A DNA stretch of 64,000 nucleotides from Burkholderia pyrrocinia (GCF_018417535.1 NZ_CP070977.1:1860001-1924000), one strand, 5' to 3'; shown: positions 45,356 to 55,506, counted from the stretch's first letter. Notes: a model not told the origin generated them from the letters alone. Numbers and translations are program-made.

Positions 45356-46858
45356 TTACTTCTGGCGCGGCCGCACGGGCACGAACTGCGTGTTGTCGCC
45401 GCGCCGCACGAGCACCGCGACCGCCTTCTGCGGATCGAGCTGCGCGGTCACTTCGGCGAACTGCTTCGCGTTCGTGATATCGGTGTCGCCGACGCGCAGC
45501 ACGATGTCGCCACGCTGCAGGCCCGCACGGGCGGCCGGACCGTCGACGCCGTCGATCTGCACGCCGCCCTTCAGCTTCAGCGTCTTCATCTGATCCGCCG
45601 TCAGGTCGCTGACCGTCAGACCGAGCGAATTGGTCTGGCGCGGCTTCTGCGGCGCGTTCTTGCGCTGCTCTGCCTTGACCGTCGACTCGACCGGCGTCTC
45701 CGCGATCGTGATCGGCAGATCGCGCGCCTGACCCTTGCGCCACACGCTGACGGTCGCCTTCGTGCCGGGCTTCGTATCGCCGACCATGCGCGGCAGGTCC
45801 GTCGCCGTATCGACCGGACGGCCGTTGAACTTCAGGATAATGTCGCCCGGCTGGATGCCCGCCTTGTCGGCCGGGCCGCCCGGCTCGACGCTGCTGACGA
45901 GCGCGCCCTCGGCCTTCGGCAGCCCGATCGAGTCGGCCACGTCCTTCGTCACCTCGCCGATCGCCACCGCGATCCGGCCGCGCGTGACCTTGCCCGTCGC
46001 CTTCAACTGGTCGGCCACGCGCATCGCCTCGTCGATCGGAATCGCGAACGAAATGCCCATGAAGCCGCCGGTACGGCTGTAGATCTGCGAGTTGATGCCG
46101 ATCACCTCGCCCTGCATGTTGATCAGCGGGCCGCCCGAGTTGCCGGGGTTCACGGCGACGTCGGTCTGGATGAACGGCAGATAATCGCCCGTGTTGCGGC
46201 TCTTCGAGCTGACGATGCCGGCCGTCACCGTGTTGTCGAGACCGAACGGCGAACCGATCGCGACGACCCACTCGCCGACGCGTACCTTGTTCGAGTCGCC
46301 GATCGCGACGACAGGCAGGTTCGACGCCTGGATCTTGACGACCGCGACGTCCGTGCGATCGTCGACGCCGATCAGCTTCGCCTTGAATTCGCGCTTGTCG
46401 GTCAGCGTCACGTAGATGGTGTCCGCATCGTCGACGACGTGCGCATTGGTCATCACGTAACCGTCGGCCGACACGATGAAGCCCGAGCCGACACCGCGGT
46501 TCTGCTCGGTATCGGGCGGATTGTCCGGCGCCGGCGCATTCTTCGGGTTGCCGTTGCCATTGCCGCCACCGTTGCCGGGCGCCTGCGGCAGCGGAATGCC
46601 GAAGAAGCGCCGGAAGAATTCCGACATGTCGCCGTTGTCGAAGCCCGGCGGGAGCATCCCGCGCGGGCCGCTGCTCGTCGGCACGTTGGCGGTGGTCCGG
46701 ATGTTCACGACGGCCGGCCCGACCTTTTCGACCAGATCGGCAAAGTCGGGCAGACTGGCAGCGGGTGCCGTCACCGCGACCGCGGTATGCGGCATGAGCG
46801 GCAGGCAGGCAGACAGCGCCGCCGCCGCGAGCCATTTGCGCAGCGTGAGTTTCATCAT
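45356..46858 (-). CDS. mucD: Periplasmic serine protease MucD (DegP family)
   Basis: A 500-residue Do-like protease-chaperone for misfolded envelope proteins. A signal peptide ends near residue 29. The trypsin-like domain contains the triad in TNAHVVDD (His), DDRTDVAVVK (Asp) and NPGNSGGPL (Ser). Two PDZ domains follow (about 290-380 and 400-490). A Gly/Asn-rich loop (GNGGGNGNGNPKN) precedes the catalytic core. As the fourth gene after rpoE-mucA-mucB, it is an expected sigma-E regulon product. Confidence 0.96.
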   Translation of the reverse strand: MMKLTLRKWLAAAALSACLPLMPHTAVAVTAPAASLPDFADLVEKVGPAVVNIRTTANVPTSSGPRGMLPPGFDNGDMSEFFRRFFGIPLPQAPGNGGGNGNGNPKNAPAPDNPPDTEQNRGVGSGFIVSADGYVMTNAHVVDDADTIYVTLTDKREFKAKLIGVDDRTDVAVVKIQASNLPVVAIGDSNKVRVGEWVVAIGSPFGLDNTVTAGIVSSKSRNTGDYLPFIQTDVAVNPGNSGGPLINMQGEVIGINSQIYSRTGGFMGISFAIPIDEAMRVADQLKATGKVTRGRIAVAIGEVTKDVADSIGLPKAEGALVSSVEPGGPADKAGIQPGDIILKFNGRPVDTATDLPRMVGDTKPGTKATVSVWRKGQARDLPITIAETPVESTVKAEQRKNAPQKPRQTNSLGLTVSDLTADQMKTLKLKGGVQIDGVDGPAARAGLQRGDIVLRVGDTDITNAKQFAEVTAQLDPQKAVAVLVRRGDNTQFVPVRPRQK

Positions 46859-46874
46859 GTCGGAAGCCGTAGCG

Positions 46875-47927
46875 TTACTTGGAAGCCTTGTATTCTATGG
46901 CAGACGCGAACTGCTGCAACGTTGCCGGCGGCACTTCGCCGAGCACGGTAATCCAGTAGTCGCCGCGACGCTTCACGAGAACGTGCGTCGCACCGGTGCT
47001 GCCCGCGCCTTCCTTGCGCGTATTCTTCTCGGCCGGCTCGATGAAAACGGAGATCGTCGCGAGACCGTCGGTGAAGACGGCCTGATCGACCGGGATCGGC
47101 GGATCGCCTGCGTCGCGCGCAGCCATCGGCCGGCGCACTTCGCGGATCTTCTGGAAGCCGGCGACGCTTGGCGCGAGCTGCCAGCCCTGCGCTTCCATGT
47201 CGACCGTCGCGACCGGCGGGCGCACGACGGTCCAGCCGCTCAGGTTACGCATGCCGGCCGCGATCGCGGCCTTGTCGCCGCTTGCACCGCCCGTCTGCAA
47301 TTGCGAGAACGCAATTTGTTCGAGCACGTGATCGTTCGCATCGAGCGTCTGCGAACGCAGCAGCAGCCCGGTGCGCGCGTCGGCCCAAAGCTTGTACGTG
47401 AACCGGTAGGCATCCTTCGGCACGAGCTCGACGACCTGCGCGTCGATCCCGGCCACGCGGTCCTTGCCGAGCGACTTCGCGTCGTAGACGGACATCACGT
47501 GGTCGCCGCTCGCGCCGAGCAGCGCGGGGAACGAGTCGCGCGTCTGGCGGCGCTCGACCACGCACAGCTTGCGCTCGGGCACGAACGTGTACAGCTCGTC
47601 GTTATGCCGCAGCAGCTTGCGCGGCTTGCCGTCGAGCGTCTCGATCCGCTCGAACTCGCCGTCGCGGGACGCGACGTGCGCGATGCGCGACGACTGGACA
47701 TACCCGCCGCGCTGGTAGACGAACGTACCCTCGTAGCTCTGCTGCTGCGCCGCCTGCTGGACGCGGTCGAGCCAGTCCGCGGCGCCCTTGCGGGTCGCGA
47801 CGGGATCGTCCGGTTGCTGGGCGCTGGCAGGAAGGGATTGAACGGACAACAGGGCGGCTGCGCAAAGCAGGAGGGCCGGCAGCCGCTTCCATCCGGAGAT
47901 GGCGTGATTCAACTGCAATGTCCGCAT
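46875..47927 (-). CDS. mucB: MucB/RseB, sigma-E regulatory periplasmic protein
   Basis: A 350-residue periplasmic protein. A signal peptide (residues 1-36, ending SLPASA) is followed by the LolA-like lipid-binding N-terminal domain (SYEGTFVYQRGGYVQSSRIAH) and a smaller C-terminal domain. RseB/MucB binds the periplasmic part of the anti-sigma factor and protects it from the DegS-type protease. It is five bases after mucA and 16 bases before mucD, so it belongs to the same operon. Confidence 0.94.
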   Translation of the reverse strand: MRTLQLNHAISGWKRLPALLLCAAALLSVQSLPASAQQPDDPVATRKGAADWLDRVQQAAQQQSYEGTFVYQRGGYVQSSRIAHVASRDGEFERIETLDGKPRKLLRHNDELYTFVPERKLCVVERRQTRDSFPALLGASGDHVMSVYDAKSLGKDRVAGIDAQVVELVPKDAYRFTYKLWADARTGLLLRSQTLDANDHVLEQIAFSQLQTGGASGDKAAIAAGMRNLSGWTVVRPPVATVDMEAQGWQLAPSVAGFQKIREVRRPMAARDAGDPPIPVDQAVFTDGLATISVFIEPAEKNTRKEGAGSTGATHVLVKRRGDYWITVLGEVPPATLQQFASAIEYKASK

Positions 47928-47932
47928 CGGGT

Positions 47933-48550
47933 TTATTGGCCTGGCGTGGTGGTCACGGCAGCGCGGATCAGCGGCATCGAGCCCGTGACGACGGGCTGCT
48001 GCGCGAATTGCTGGTGCGCTTCAAGGTATTGGTCGAGGCTGGCGTCGCGAATGATGTTGACGTCCTGCAGCCCCGGCTGGGCCGACGCCTGCGCGACCGT
48101 CACGCGCTGCAGGTTGCCGCTTTGCGGCGCACCGGCCGACGCGACCTGGACGGCGCCCGGCGTGCCGGCCGTCTGCAGTTGCGGGACGACGATCCACGTC
48201 AGCGTGGCCGCCGCGGCCGCCACCGCGAACGCGGGCACGACGCGCCGGCGCAGCGACAGCAGCTTGCGCGCGACCGGCGCGGTTGCCGGCGCGAGCAGGT
48301 GCGGCTCGCTTTCGAGCGCGGCCGACATGCGCGCGGTGAACGCGACGCTCAGCGCGGGCGACAACGCGAGCTCGTCCGAGCGCAGCGCATCGCCGATCAG
48401 GTGGTATTGGGCCCACGCAGCGCGATCCGCGCGGTTGAGCTCAGCCAGAAACTGCCCGTGATCCGGGCCATCGAACATTTCTCCGTCGACCAGCGCGGAA
48501 AGGCGCTCGCCGCGCGAGCACGCCTGCGACTGCGTATTGACCGACCCCAT
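47933..48550 (-). CDS. mucA: Anti-sigma-E factor MucA/RseA
   Basis: A 205-residue single-pass membrane protein. The cytosolic N-terminal domain (LSALVDGEMFDG, NRADRAAWAQYHLIGDALRS) binds the sigma factor. A membrane segment (VVPAFAVAAAAATLTWIVV) lies near residues 103-122, and the rest is periplasmic. I chose the ATG at 48550 because GGGGAG lies five bases upstream, in preference to in-frame ATGs at 48562 and 48571. It is 86 bp downstream of rpoE. Confidence 0.94.
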   Translation of the reverse strand: MGSVNTQSQACSRGERLSALVDGEMFDGPDHGQFLAELNRADRAAWAQYHLIGDALRSDELALSPALSVAFTARMSAALESEPHLLAPATAPVARKLLSLRRRVVPAFAVAAAAATLTWIVVPQLQTAGTPGAVQVASAGAPQSGNLQRVTVAQASAQPGLQDVNIIRDASLDQYLEAHQQFAQQPVVTGSMPLIRAAVTTTPGQ

Positions 48551-48636
48551 GATGCTCCCCATCTTGCACACCCCGTCGTGACTTCACGACTCTATCCGTA
48601 ACTAGACCCCGACCCGCGTCGTTTCGCCTGTCGCGC

Positions 48637-49236
48637 TTACCAGCGCTTGCCTTCGGGCGTATCGAGCAGCGGACGCAATTTAGCAGCGATTGCCTCACGT
48701 GCACGGAAGATCCGCGACCGGACCGTCCCGATCGGACAGCCCATCATTTCCGCGATCTCTTCGTAGCTCAGGCCCTCGATCTCGCGCAGCGTAATCGCCT
48801 GGCGCAGTTCTTCGGGCAGGAGAGCCATTGCAGCGTTGACCGTCTCGGCAATCTGCTTGCTCATCAACATCGACTCAGGCGTGTTGATATCCCTTAGTTG
48901 GTCTGCGTCGGAGAAAGTTTCCGCTTCCTCAGCATCGGCCTCGGTCGAGGTCGGCGCCCGGCGGCCTTGCGTCGCAAGGTAGTTCTTCGCCGTGTTGACG
49001 GCAATCCGGTACAACCACGTATAGAACGCCGATTCGCCGCGGAATTGCGGCAGCGCACGATACGCCTTGATGAACGCGTCCTGGGCCACATCCTCGACCT
49101 CGGCGGGATCCCGCACGAGGCGCGAGATCAGCCGTATGATCTTGCGGTGGTATTTGGAGACCAGGAGTTCGAACGCTGCCTTGTCGCCCTTCTGTACGCG
49201 CTCGACCAGAACCTGATCAATTTCTTTTTCACTCAC
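48637..49236 (-). CDS. rpoE: Envelope-stress sigma factor RpoE/AlgU
   Basis: A 199-residue ECF sigma factor. Region 2 is AFELLVSKYHRKIIRLISRL through AFIKAYRALPQFRGESAFYTWLYRIA, and region 4 is LREIEGLSYEEIAEMMGCPIGTVRSRIFRARE. It directs transcription of envelope-repair genes when released from MucA. The start codon appears to be GTG (49236), and the ribosome site (CAGG) is weak, which may keep basal levels low. It heads the rpoE-mucA-mucB-mucD operon. Confidence 0.97.
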   Translation of the reverse strand: MSEKEIDQVLVERVQKGDKAAFELLVSKYHRKIIRLISRLVRDPAEVEDVAQDAFIKAYRALPQFRGESAFYTWLYRIAVNTAKNYLATQGRRAPTSTEADAEEAETFSDADQLRDINTPESMLMSKQIAETVNAAMALLPEELRQAITLREIEGLSYEEIAEMMGCPIGTVRSRIFRAREAIAAKLRPLLDTPEGKRW

Positions 49237-49301
49237 CTGACAAATCCATTAACTAGGGATGCAACGCGGAGCGTTATTGTAGCGTTCCCGCGCCGGCCGC
49301 T

Positions 49302-49318
49302 GGTTACGGTCGGTAACC
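49302..49318. promoter_or_regulatory. Inverted repeat GGTTAC...GTAACC before rpoE
   Basis: Perfect 6-bp arms and a five-base centre lie 66 bp upstream of the rpoE start and ten bases past the stop of the preceding YgfX-like gene. It could be a regulator site or a weak transcript 3' hairpin. Confidence 0.4.
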
Positions 49319-49327
49319 GCGCCGCCG

Positions 49328-49807
49328 TCATGCCCGCCCCGCCGCGCCCGCGGTTCTCGCCAGCACGGACAGCGCGCTGAACGACGCGGCGTCGAGCGCA
49401 TCGACCGGAATCAGCAGCGGCCGTGCCCGCCGGGCGCCCTGCCCGACCGACAGCACGAGCAGCAGGCTGCTCCAGTGCGCATGGCCCGTCACGCGGCCGC
49501 GGGCCAGCAGCCGCCCGGTGCGACCAAACGCCGCAATTTCCCCGAATGCGTCGATCTGCAACTCGGCCGGCAGCCGGCGGGCACAGGCCCGCGCGGCGCA
49601 TACGGCCAGCAGCGCGGCCGTCGCGGCCGACACGCATGCGCCGGCGGCAGCGCCCGCGCGCGGCGCCCAGAACAGGTACGCCGACGCGGCAGCCGACGCG
49701 ACGAACGCGGCCAGCACGACATACGACACGGCCGAGGCCCGCAACGCAAAGCGCTGCGGACGCCCGGCCGGAGCATCGAATGGACTCGTCAAGCGATTCA
49801 GCGTCAA
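49328..49807 (-). CDS. Small membrane protein, YgfX-like
   Basis: A 159-residue protein with two membrane segments near residues 27-47 and 51-70 and a cytosolic beta-rich C-terminus ([38 protein letters not shown]). This pattern resembles YgfX/CptA-type proteins, some of which act as toxins affecting cell shape, but similarity by eye is weak. It seems to start at TTG (49807) inside the fabF stop (TTGA overlap), so translation is coupled to fabF. No antitoxin-like SdhE gene is next to it. Confidence 0.6.
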   Translation of the reverse strand: MTLNRLTSPFDAPAGRPQRFALRASAVSYVVLAAFVASAAASAYLFWAPRAGAAAGACVSAATAALLAVCAARACARRLPAELQIDAFGEIAAFGRTGRLLARGRVTGHAHWSSLLLVLSVGQGARRARPLLIPVDALDAASFSALSVLARTAGAAGRA

Positions 49808-51036
49808 ACGCGCTTGAACACCAGCGTGCCGTTGGTACCGCCGAAGCCGAAGTTGTTCTTCACGGCCACGTCGATCTTCATGTCACGCGCGGTGTTCGCG
49901 CAGTAATCGAGATCGCACTCGGGGTCCTGGTTGAAGATGTTGATGGTCGGCGGCGACACATTGTTGTGCAGCGCCAGCACTGTGAACACCGACTCGAGGC
50001 CGCCCGCGCCACCCAGCAGGTGGCCCGTCATCGACTTCGTCGAGTTCACGACGAGCTTGTACGCGTGCTCGCCGAAGGCCGCCTTCACCGCGTCGGACTC
50101 GTTCTTGTCGCCCAGCGGCGTCGACGTGCCGTGCGCGTTCAGGTACTGGACCTCGTCCACGTTCACGCCGGCGTCGCGCAGTGCCGCAACCATGCAGCGG
50201 CGCGGGCCGTCCATGTTCGGTGCGGTCATGTGGTACGCATCGCCGGTCATGCCGAAGCCCGAGACTTCCGCGTAGATCTTCGCACCGCGTGCCTTCGCCG
50301 CCTCGTACTCCTCGAGCACCATCACGCCGGCGCCCTCGCCCAGCACGAAGCCGTCGCGGTCCTTGTCCCACGGACGGGACGCGGTGGCCGGATCGTCGTT
50401 GCGGGTCGACAGCGCACGCGCTGCCGCGAAACCGCCGATGCCGAGCGGTGACACCGTCGATTCGGCGCCGCCCGCGACCATTACGTCGGCGTCGCCGGCC
50501 TGGATCAGGCGTGCCGCGAGACCGATGCTGTGCAGGCCGGTCGTGCAGGCCGTCACGGCCGCGAGGTTCGGGCCCTTCAGGCCGAACATGATGCTCAGGT
50601 GACCCGAGATCATGTTGATGATCGAACCCGGCACGAAGAACGGCGAAATCCGGCGCGCGCCGCGATCGACGTAGGTCTGGTGCGTATCTTCGATCATCGG
50701 CAGGCCGCCGATGCCGGAACCGACCAGCACGCCGATGCGTTCCGCATTGGCTTCGTTCACTTCCAGCCCGCTGTCCTTGACGGCCTGGATGCCGGCGGCG
50801 ATGCCGTAATGGATGAACGTATCCATGTTGCGGGCTTCCTTCGCCGGGATGTACTCCTCGGCGCTGAAACCCTTCACCTCGCCCGCGAAATGCACGGCGA
50901 GGTTCGACGGATCGAACTTCGTGACGGTGGCGATGCCGGACTTGCCGGCGACGAGATTGGCCCAGCCGTCGGCAACACTATTGCCAACAGGCGAAATCAG
51001 CCCCAGGCCTGTAACGACAACACGACGGCGGCTCAC
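49804..51036 (-). CDS. fabF: 3-oxoacyl-ACP synthase II FabF
   Basis: A 410-residue condensing enzyme that elongates acyl-ACP with malonyl-ACP. The catalytic Cys is in [11 protein letters not shown], and the two His are in [14 protein letters not shown] and [11 protein letters not shown]. The start is GTG at 51036 (GTG-AGC-CGC), with AGAGG upstream; the upstream ATG at 51081 would add residues not seen in the family. It follows acpP with a structured 164-bp gap. Confidence 0.97.
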   Translation of the reverse strand: MSRRRVVVTGLGLISPVGNSVADGWANLVAGKSGIATVTKFDPSNLAVHFAGEVKGFSAEEYIPAKEARNMDTFIHYGIAAGIQAVKDSGLEVNEANAERIGVLVGSGIGGLPMIEDTHQTYVDRGARRISPFFVPGSIINMISGHLSIMFGLKGPNLAAVTACTTGLHSIGLAARLIQAGDADVMVAGGAESTVSPLGIGGFAAARALSTRNDDPATASRPWDKDRDGFVLGEGAGVMVLEEYEAAKARGAKIYAEVSGFGMTGDAYHMTAPNMDGPRRCMVAALRDAGVNVDEVQYLNAHGTSTPLGDKNESDAVKAAFGEHAYKLVVNSTKSMTGHLLGGAGGLESVFTVLALHNNVSPPTINIFNQDPECDLDYCANTARDMKIDVAVKNNFGFGGTNGTLVFKRV

Positions 51037-51073
51037 GGTAACCTCTTTTCCATTATTGGATGACAAAAACAAA

Positions 51074-51116
51074 AGCCACAATGGCCACAGGAACCAGACC
51101 TGCGAGCCCTGTGGCT
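51074..51116 (-). promoter_or_regulatory. Attenuator-like alternate hairpins, acpP-fabF
   Basis: In transcript sense an AGCCACAG arm (51116-51109) can pair with either of two following copies of TGTGGC (51090-51084 or 51080-51074). The second copy is followed at once by TTTGTTTTTG, making an intrinsic terminator. The first copy gives a hairpin set back from the T run. The two structures exclude each other. Confidence 0.6.
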
Positions 51117-51200
51117 GTTAGTCCGTCCGGCGCGAAGCCGGCAGGATGGCGCGTCAATCGCGAAGATCGCGGCGACGTGGCGGATAAGCGCGAAAGGCGC

Positions 51201-51440
51201 TTACGCCTTGACGTTTGCGCGAGCGTAGTCGATCGCTTGCTGAACGGTCGTGATCTTCTCTGCTTCTTCGTCCGGAATTTCCATGCCGAACTCGTCTTCG
51301 AGAGCCATCACCAGTTCGACCGTGTCGAGCGAGTCGGCGCCCAGGTCGTTCACGAACGAAGCTTCGTTCTTGATCTCGGCTTCCGCGACGCCCAGTTGTT
51401 CAGCGACGATCTTCTTGACACGTTGTTCGATGTTGTCCAT
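51201..51440 (-). CDS. acpP: Acyl carrier protein AcpP
   Basis: A 79-residue acidic four-helix protein that carries growing acyl chains. The phosphopantetheine attachment site is Ser37 in [20 protein letters not shown] gives a near-ideal ribosome site four bases before the ATG, as fits a very abundant protein. It lies between fabG and fabF in the standard order, and AcpS, which activates it, is encoded at 37765. Confidence 0.99.
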
Positions 51441-51584
51441 TACCCCTCCGAGGGAAAGTTCAGATTTACAAGTGCGCGCATTTTATCAGGTTTGCTGACG
51501 CCAAAACGCGCGTTGGCTTGATGGTCGATCAAGCGCCGGTCCGCCTGAAAAACGGGATACGGCGCGGATGGTAAACGAAAACCG

Positions 51585-52334
51585 TTAAGACATGTACATG
51601 CCGCCGTTCACGTGCAGCGTCGTGCCGGTGATGTAACCGGCCTGCGGCGATGCGAGGAACGCGACGGCATGGGCGATGTCTTCCGGGCTGCCGAGGCGGC
51701 CGAGCGGAATCTGGGTCTTGAGCGCGGCCTGCTGCTCTTCCGGCAGCGTCTTCGTCATGTCGGTGTCGATGAAGCCCGGCGCAACGCAGTTCACGGTGAT
51801 GCCGCGGCTGCCGATTTCGCGCGCGAGCGCACGCGTCATGCCCGCAACGCCGGCCTTCGCGGCCGCGTAGTTGACCTGACCCGGGTTGCCGGCCGAGCCG
51901 ACCACCGACGTGATGTTGATGATACGGCCGCCACGCGCCTTCATCATCGGGCGCAGCACCGCGCGCGACAGGCGGAACACCGACTTCAGGTTGGTGTCGA
52001 TCACCGCGTCCCAGTCCTCGTCCTTCATCCGCATCGCGAGCTGGTCCTGCGTGATGCCCGCGTTGTTGACGAGCACGTTCAGCGCGCCGAATTCCTTCAC
52101 GGTCGCATCGATCAGCGCCTCGGCGGCCGCCGCGTCGTTGACGTTCAGCACCGCACCGCGGCCCGTGGCGCCCGCTTCCGCGAACGCCGCGGTGATCGCG
52201 GAAGCGCCCGATTCGCTCGTCGCCGTGCCGATCACCGTCGCGCCCAGGCGCGCGAGTTCGAGCGCGATCGACCGGCCGATGCCGCGCGACGCGCCGGTCA
52301 CGATCGCGACCTGTTTATCGAGAGTCTTTTCCAT
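51585..52334 (-). CDS. fabG: 3-oxoacyl-ACP reductase FabG
   Basis: A 249-residue short-chain dehydrogenase that reduces 3-oxoacyl-ACP using NADPH. The cofactor motif is TGASRGIGRSIA, with NNAGIT, and the catalytic Ser-Tyr-Lys is in NITSVVGSAGNPGQVNYAAAK. It has the typical C-terminus YITGTTLHVNGGMYMS. It lies between fabD and acpP. Confidence 0.98.
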   Translation of the reverse strand: MEKTLDKQVAIVTGASRGIGRSIALELARLGATVIGTATSESGASAITAAFAEAGATGRGAVLNVNDAAAAEALIDATVKEFGALNVLVNNAGITQDQLAMRMKDEDWDAVIDTNLKSVFRLSRAVLRPMMKARGGRIINITSVVGSAGNPGQVNYAAAKAGVAGMTRALAREIGSRGITVNCVAPGFIDTDMTKTLPEEQQAALKTQIPLGRLGSPEDIAHAVAFLASPQAGYITGTTLHVNGGMYMS

Positions 52335-52370
52335 GAATCGAATATCCGTCTCTTGAGAAAAGGCGCCGCG

Positions 52371-53303
52371 TCAGGCGGTCACCAGCTTGAGCGCTTCGTC
52401 GAGCGACGCCGGATCGAACACCGACGCACCCGTCAGGTTGCCGTCGATGCGCTTCGTCAGGCCGGCGAGCACCTTGCCCGGACCGCATTCGATCACGTGC
52501 GTGGCGCCCGTGCCGGCGATGTGCTGCACGCACTCGACCCAGCGCACCGGGCCTGCGGCCTGGCGCACCAGCGCGTCCTTGATCGCGGCCGGATCGCTGA
52601 CCACGGCGACGTCGATGTTGTTGACGACCGAAATCTGCGGCGCCTTCACGTCGACGTTCGCGAGATAGTCGCGCAGCTGGTCCGATGCCGGCTTGAGCAG
52701 CGACGAATGGAACGGTGCCGAAACGGGCAGCGGCAGCGCGCGCTTCGCGCCCTTCGCCTTCGCGATTTCACAGGCCTTCTCGACGGCCGCCTTCGCGCCC
52801 GCGATCACGACCTGCGCCGGCGCGTTGAAGTTCACCGCCTCCACGACGCCCTCGCTCGATGCTTCCGCGCACACCGCGCGCACCGTATCGTCGTCGAGGC
52901 CCAGGATCGCGGCCATGCCGCCCTGGCCGACCGGCACGGCCGTCTGCATCGCCTGCGCGCGGAAGCGCACGAGCGGCACCGCGTCCTTGAACGCGAGCGC
53001 GCCCGCCGCGACGAGCGCCGTGTATTCGCCGAGGCTGTGGCCCGCGACGATCGACGGCGCCGGGCCGCCTGCCTGCTGCCACGCGCGGTAGCACGCGTAT
53101 GCGGCCGTCAGCATCACGGGCTGCGTGTTGGTGGTCAGATTCAGCTCTTCGGCCGGACCTTCGGCGATCAGCTTGCCGAGGTCCTGATTGAGTGCATCGG
53201 ACGCTTCCTGGAGCGTCTCGCGCACGACGGCCAGGTCGGCGAATGCATTGAGCATGCCGACTGCCTGCGAGCCCTGCCCCGGAAAAACGAATGCAAATTT
53301 CAT
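52371..53303 (-). CDS. fabD: Malonyl-CoA:ACP transacylase FabD
   Basis: A 310-residue acyltransferase that moves malonyl from CoA to ACP. It begins MKFAFVFPGQGSQAVGM, the nucleophile is in VAGHSLGEYTALVA, and the catalytic His is in SAPFHSSLLKP. The ATG at 53303 is certain from the conserved N-terminus; a longer open frame upstream overlaps fabH and is not coding. It is 36 bp before fabG. Confidence 0.98.
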   Translation of the reverse strand: MKFAFVFPGQGSQAVGMLNAFADLAVVRETLQEASDALNQDLGKLIAEGPAEELNLTTNTQPVMLTAAYACYRAWQQAGGPAPSIVAGHSLGEYTALVAAGALAFKDAVPLVRFRAQAMQTAVPVGQGGMAAILGLDDDTVRAVCAEASSEGVVEAVNFNAPAQVVIAGAKAAVEKACEIAKAKGAKRALPLPVSAPFHSSLLKPASDQLRDYLANVDVKAPQISVVNNIDVAVVSDPAAIKDALVRQAAGPVRWVECVQHIAGTGATHVIECGPGKVLAGLTKRIDGNLTGASVFDPASLDEALKLVTA

Positions 53304-53386
53304 ATCGTCCCCAATTGAATCGATTCGGACGGCGCGCACGAACGGCGCGCCGGTGAGATCCGCGCGCAGCAGTCGCGCGCCGCGGA

Positions 53387-54376
53387 TCAGAAGCGGAAGA
53401 CCGACGCGCCCCAGGTGAAGCCGCCGCCGACACCTTCGATCAGCACGTGCTGGCCGCGCTGGATGCGACCGTCGCGCACCGCGGTGTCGAGCGCCAGCGG
53501 GATCGACGCGGCCGACGTGTTGCCGTGCTGGTCGACCGTCACGACCATGCGTTCCTGCGGCAGGCCGAGCTTGCGGCAGGTGCTGGTCATGATGCGGATG
53601 TTGGCCTGGTGCGGAATCAGCCAGTCGATTTGTTCGGGCGCGAGATTCGCCTTCGCGAGCGCCTCGATCGCTACCTTCTCGAGCACGTTGACCGCGAGCT
53701 TGAACACTGCCTGCCCGTCCATGTAGAGGAACGCGCTGCCCTCGATCACGCCGCGATTCACGTTGCCCGGCGTGCAGAGGATGTGCGAATAGCTGCCGTC
53801 CGCGTGCAGCGCGCTGCCGAGCACGCCCGGCTCTTCCGACGCGGACAGGATCACCGCGCCCGCGCCGTCGCCGAACAGCACGCAGGTCGTACGGTCCTTG
53901 AAGTCGAGGATGCGCGAGAACGTCTCCGCGCCGACGACCAGCGCCGTGCGATGCTGGCCGCTGCGGATGAAGCTGTCGGCCGTCGCCATCGCATACGCAA
54001 AACCCGAACACACGGCCTGCACGTCGAATGCCGCGCCGCCGTTCTTGATGCCGAGCTTGTTCTGGAGCAGGCACGCGGTGCTCGGGAACACGAAATCGGG
54101 GGTCGAAGTCGCGACGATGATCAGGTCGATCGACTGCGGATCGATACCGGCCGCTTCGATCGCACGACGCGACGCCTCGAGCGCGAGATCGCTCGTGGTG
54201 ACGTCCGGTGCGGCGAAATGGCGCGCATGGATACCCGTACGCGCAACGATCCATTCATCGCTCGTCTCGATGCCTTCCTTCGCGAGACGATCGGTCAACT
54301 GCTGGTTCGTGACGCGGTCGGGCGGCAGATAGCTGCCCGTGCCGAGCACGCGGGAATAGAGAGTCGATTGGGCCAT
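53387..54376 (-). CDS. fabH: 3-oxoacyl-ACP synthase III FabH
   Basis: A 329-residue initiating condensing enzyme that joins acetyl-CoA and malonyl-ACP. The Cys nucleophile is in [11 protein letters not shown], and the His and Asn of the triad are in [11 protein letters not shown] and [11 protein letters not shown]. Its ATG directly follows the plsX stop with no gap. The full length is normal. Confidence 0.98.
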   Translation of the reverse strand: MAQSTLYSRVLGTGSYLPPDRVTNQQLTDRLAKEGIETSDEWIVARTGIHARHFAAPDVTTSDLALEASRRAIEAAGIDPQSIDLIIVATSTPDFVFPSTACLLQNKLGIKNGGAAFDVQAVCSGFAYAMATADSFIRSGQHRTALVVGAETFSRILDFKDRTTCVLFGDGAGAVILSASEEPGVLGSALHADGSYSHILCTPGNVNRGVIEGSAFLYMDGQAVFKLAVNVLEKVAIEALAKANLAPEQIDWLIPHQANIRIMTSTCRKLGLPQERMVVTVDQHGNTSAASIPLALDTAVRDGRIQRGQHVLIEGVGGGFTWGASVFRF

Positions 54377-55483
54377 TTATGCTTTAGAGGATTGCGCAGC
54401 GGAAGGTTCAGCGTGATGGCCTGCGGCCGGGCTTGCATGGCCCGCGCCGCCCGCGTCGTGTTCGCCGTCGCCGAGCGACACCGAATTGTCCGCCATCGCG
54501 CGCGCGAGGCGCTCCAGCACGCCGTTTTTGACGGCATCATACCCCCGTTTGATCGCCCACTCAAACGCATAGGCATCGGCCGAACCGTGGCTCTTGATCA
54601 CGAGGCTCTTCAGCCCCAGCAGCGCCGCGCCATTGTACTGGCGGTGGTCGACGCGCTTCTTGAAACGCATCAGGACAGGCAGCGCGAGCAGCGCCATCAG
54701 CTTCGACATCAGCGAACGGCCGAACTCCTCGCGGATGATGTCGGACAGCATCTGCGCGAGCCCCTCGGACGTCTTCAGCGCGACGTTGCCGACGAAGCCG
54801 TCGCACACGATCACGTCGACGGTGCCCTTGTAGATGTCGTTGCCTTCCACGTTGCCGCGGAAATTCAGCGTGCTGGCGCGCAGCAGCTCGCCTGCGCGCT
54901 TGATCGTCTCGTTGCCCTTGATGACCTCTTCGCCGATGTTCAGCAGGCCGATCGTCGGCCGCTCCTTGCCTTCGAGCGCGGCCACGAGCGCGTGCCCCAT
55001 CTCCGCGAACTGCAGCAGGTGCTGCGGTTCGCAGTCGACGTTCGCGCCGAGGTCCAGCATCATCGTGTAGCCGGTCGGGTTCGGCAGCGCGAACGCGATC
55101 GCGGGCCGCTCGATGCCGGGCAGCGTCTTGAGTACGTAACGGGAAACGGCCATCAGCGCGCCGGTATTGCCGGCGGAGATGCAGGCCTGCGCCGCGCCTT
55201 CCTTGACGTGGTTGAGCGCGACGCGCATCGAAGAATCCTTCTTCTTGCGCAGCGCCACTTCGACAGGGTCGTCCATCGCCACGACTTCGGTGGCGGGCAC
55301 GATGGTCAGCGCGGGATCGTCGAGGGCTTTCAGCTTCTTGAGCTGAGCGCGGATCGCGCTTTCGATGCCGACGAGCATCAGGTGCGCATCGGGATGCGCG
55401 CGAACGAACTTGACTGCCGCGGGAACGGTCACGGACGGGCCGTGGTCGCCTCCCATGCAATCGATTGTGAGCTTTACGGTCAT
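54377..55483 (-). CDS. plsX: Phosphate acyltransferase PlsX
   Basis: A 368-residue enzyme that makes acyl-phosphate from acyl-ACP, feeding PlsY and phospholipid synthesis. Conserved parts are [19 protein letters not shown] at the start, [19 protein letters not shown] and [16 protein letters not shown]. The C-terminal 40 or so residues are Ala/His/Gly-rich and look non-essential. It sits between rpmF and fabH, and a terminator-like hairpin precedes it. Confidence 0.97.
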   Translation of the reverse strand: MTVKLTIDCMGGDHGPSVTVPAAVKFVRAHPDAHLMLVGIESAIRAQLKKLKALDDPALTIVPATEVVAMDDPVEVALRKKKDSSMRVALNHVKEGAAQACISAGNTGALMAVSRYVLKTLPGIERPAIAFALPNPTGYTMMLDLGANVDCEPQHLLQFAEMGHALVAALEGKERPTIGLLNIGEEVIKGNETIKRAGELLRASTLNFRGNVEGNDIYKGTVDVIVCDGFVGNVALKTSEGLAQMLSDIIREEFGRSLMSKLMALLALPVLMRFKKRVDHRQYNGAALLGLKSLVIKSHGSADAYAFEWAIKRGYDAVKNGVLERLARAMADNSVSLGDGEHDAGGAGHASPAAGHHAEPSAAQSSKA

Positions 55484-55506
55484 GGAATGCGACGAATTTC
55501 AGGCAC

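Noticed and set aside
44988..46835. 615-residue minus-strand frame overlapping mucD
   Set aside because: A different frame of the same DNA; mucD has signal peptide, triad and PDZ domains, and this frame has none.
52371..54254. 627-residue minus-strand frame fusing fabD to upstream sequence
   Set aside because: The upstream part is a shadow of fabH; fabD begins at the conserved MKFAFVFPGQ.
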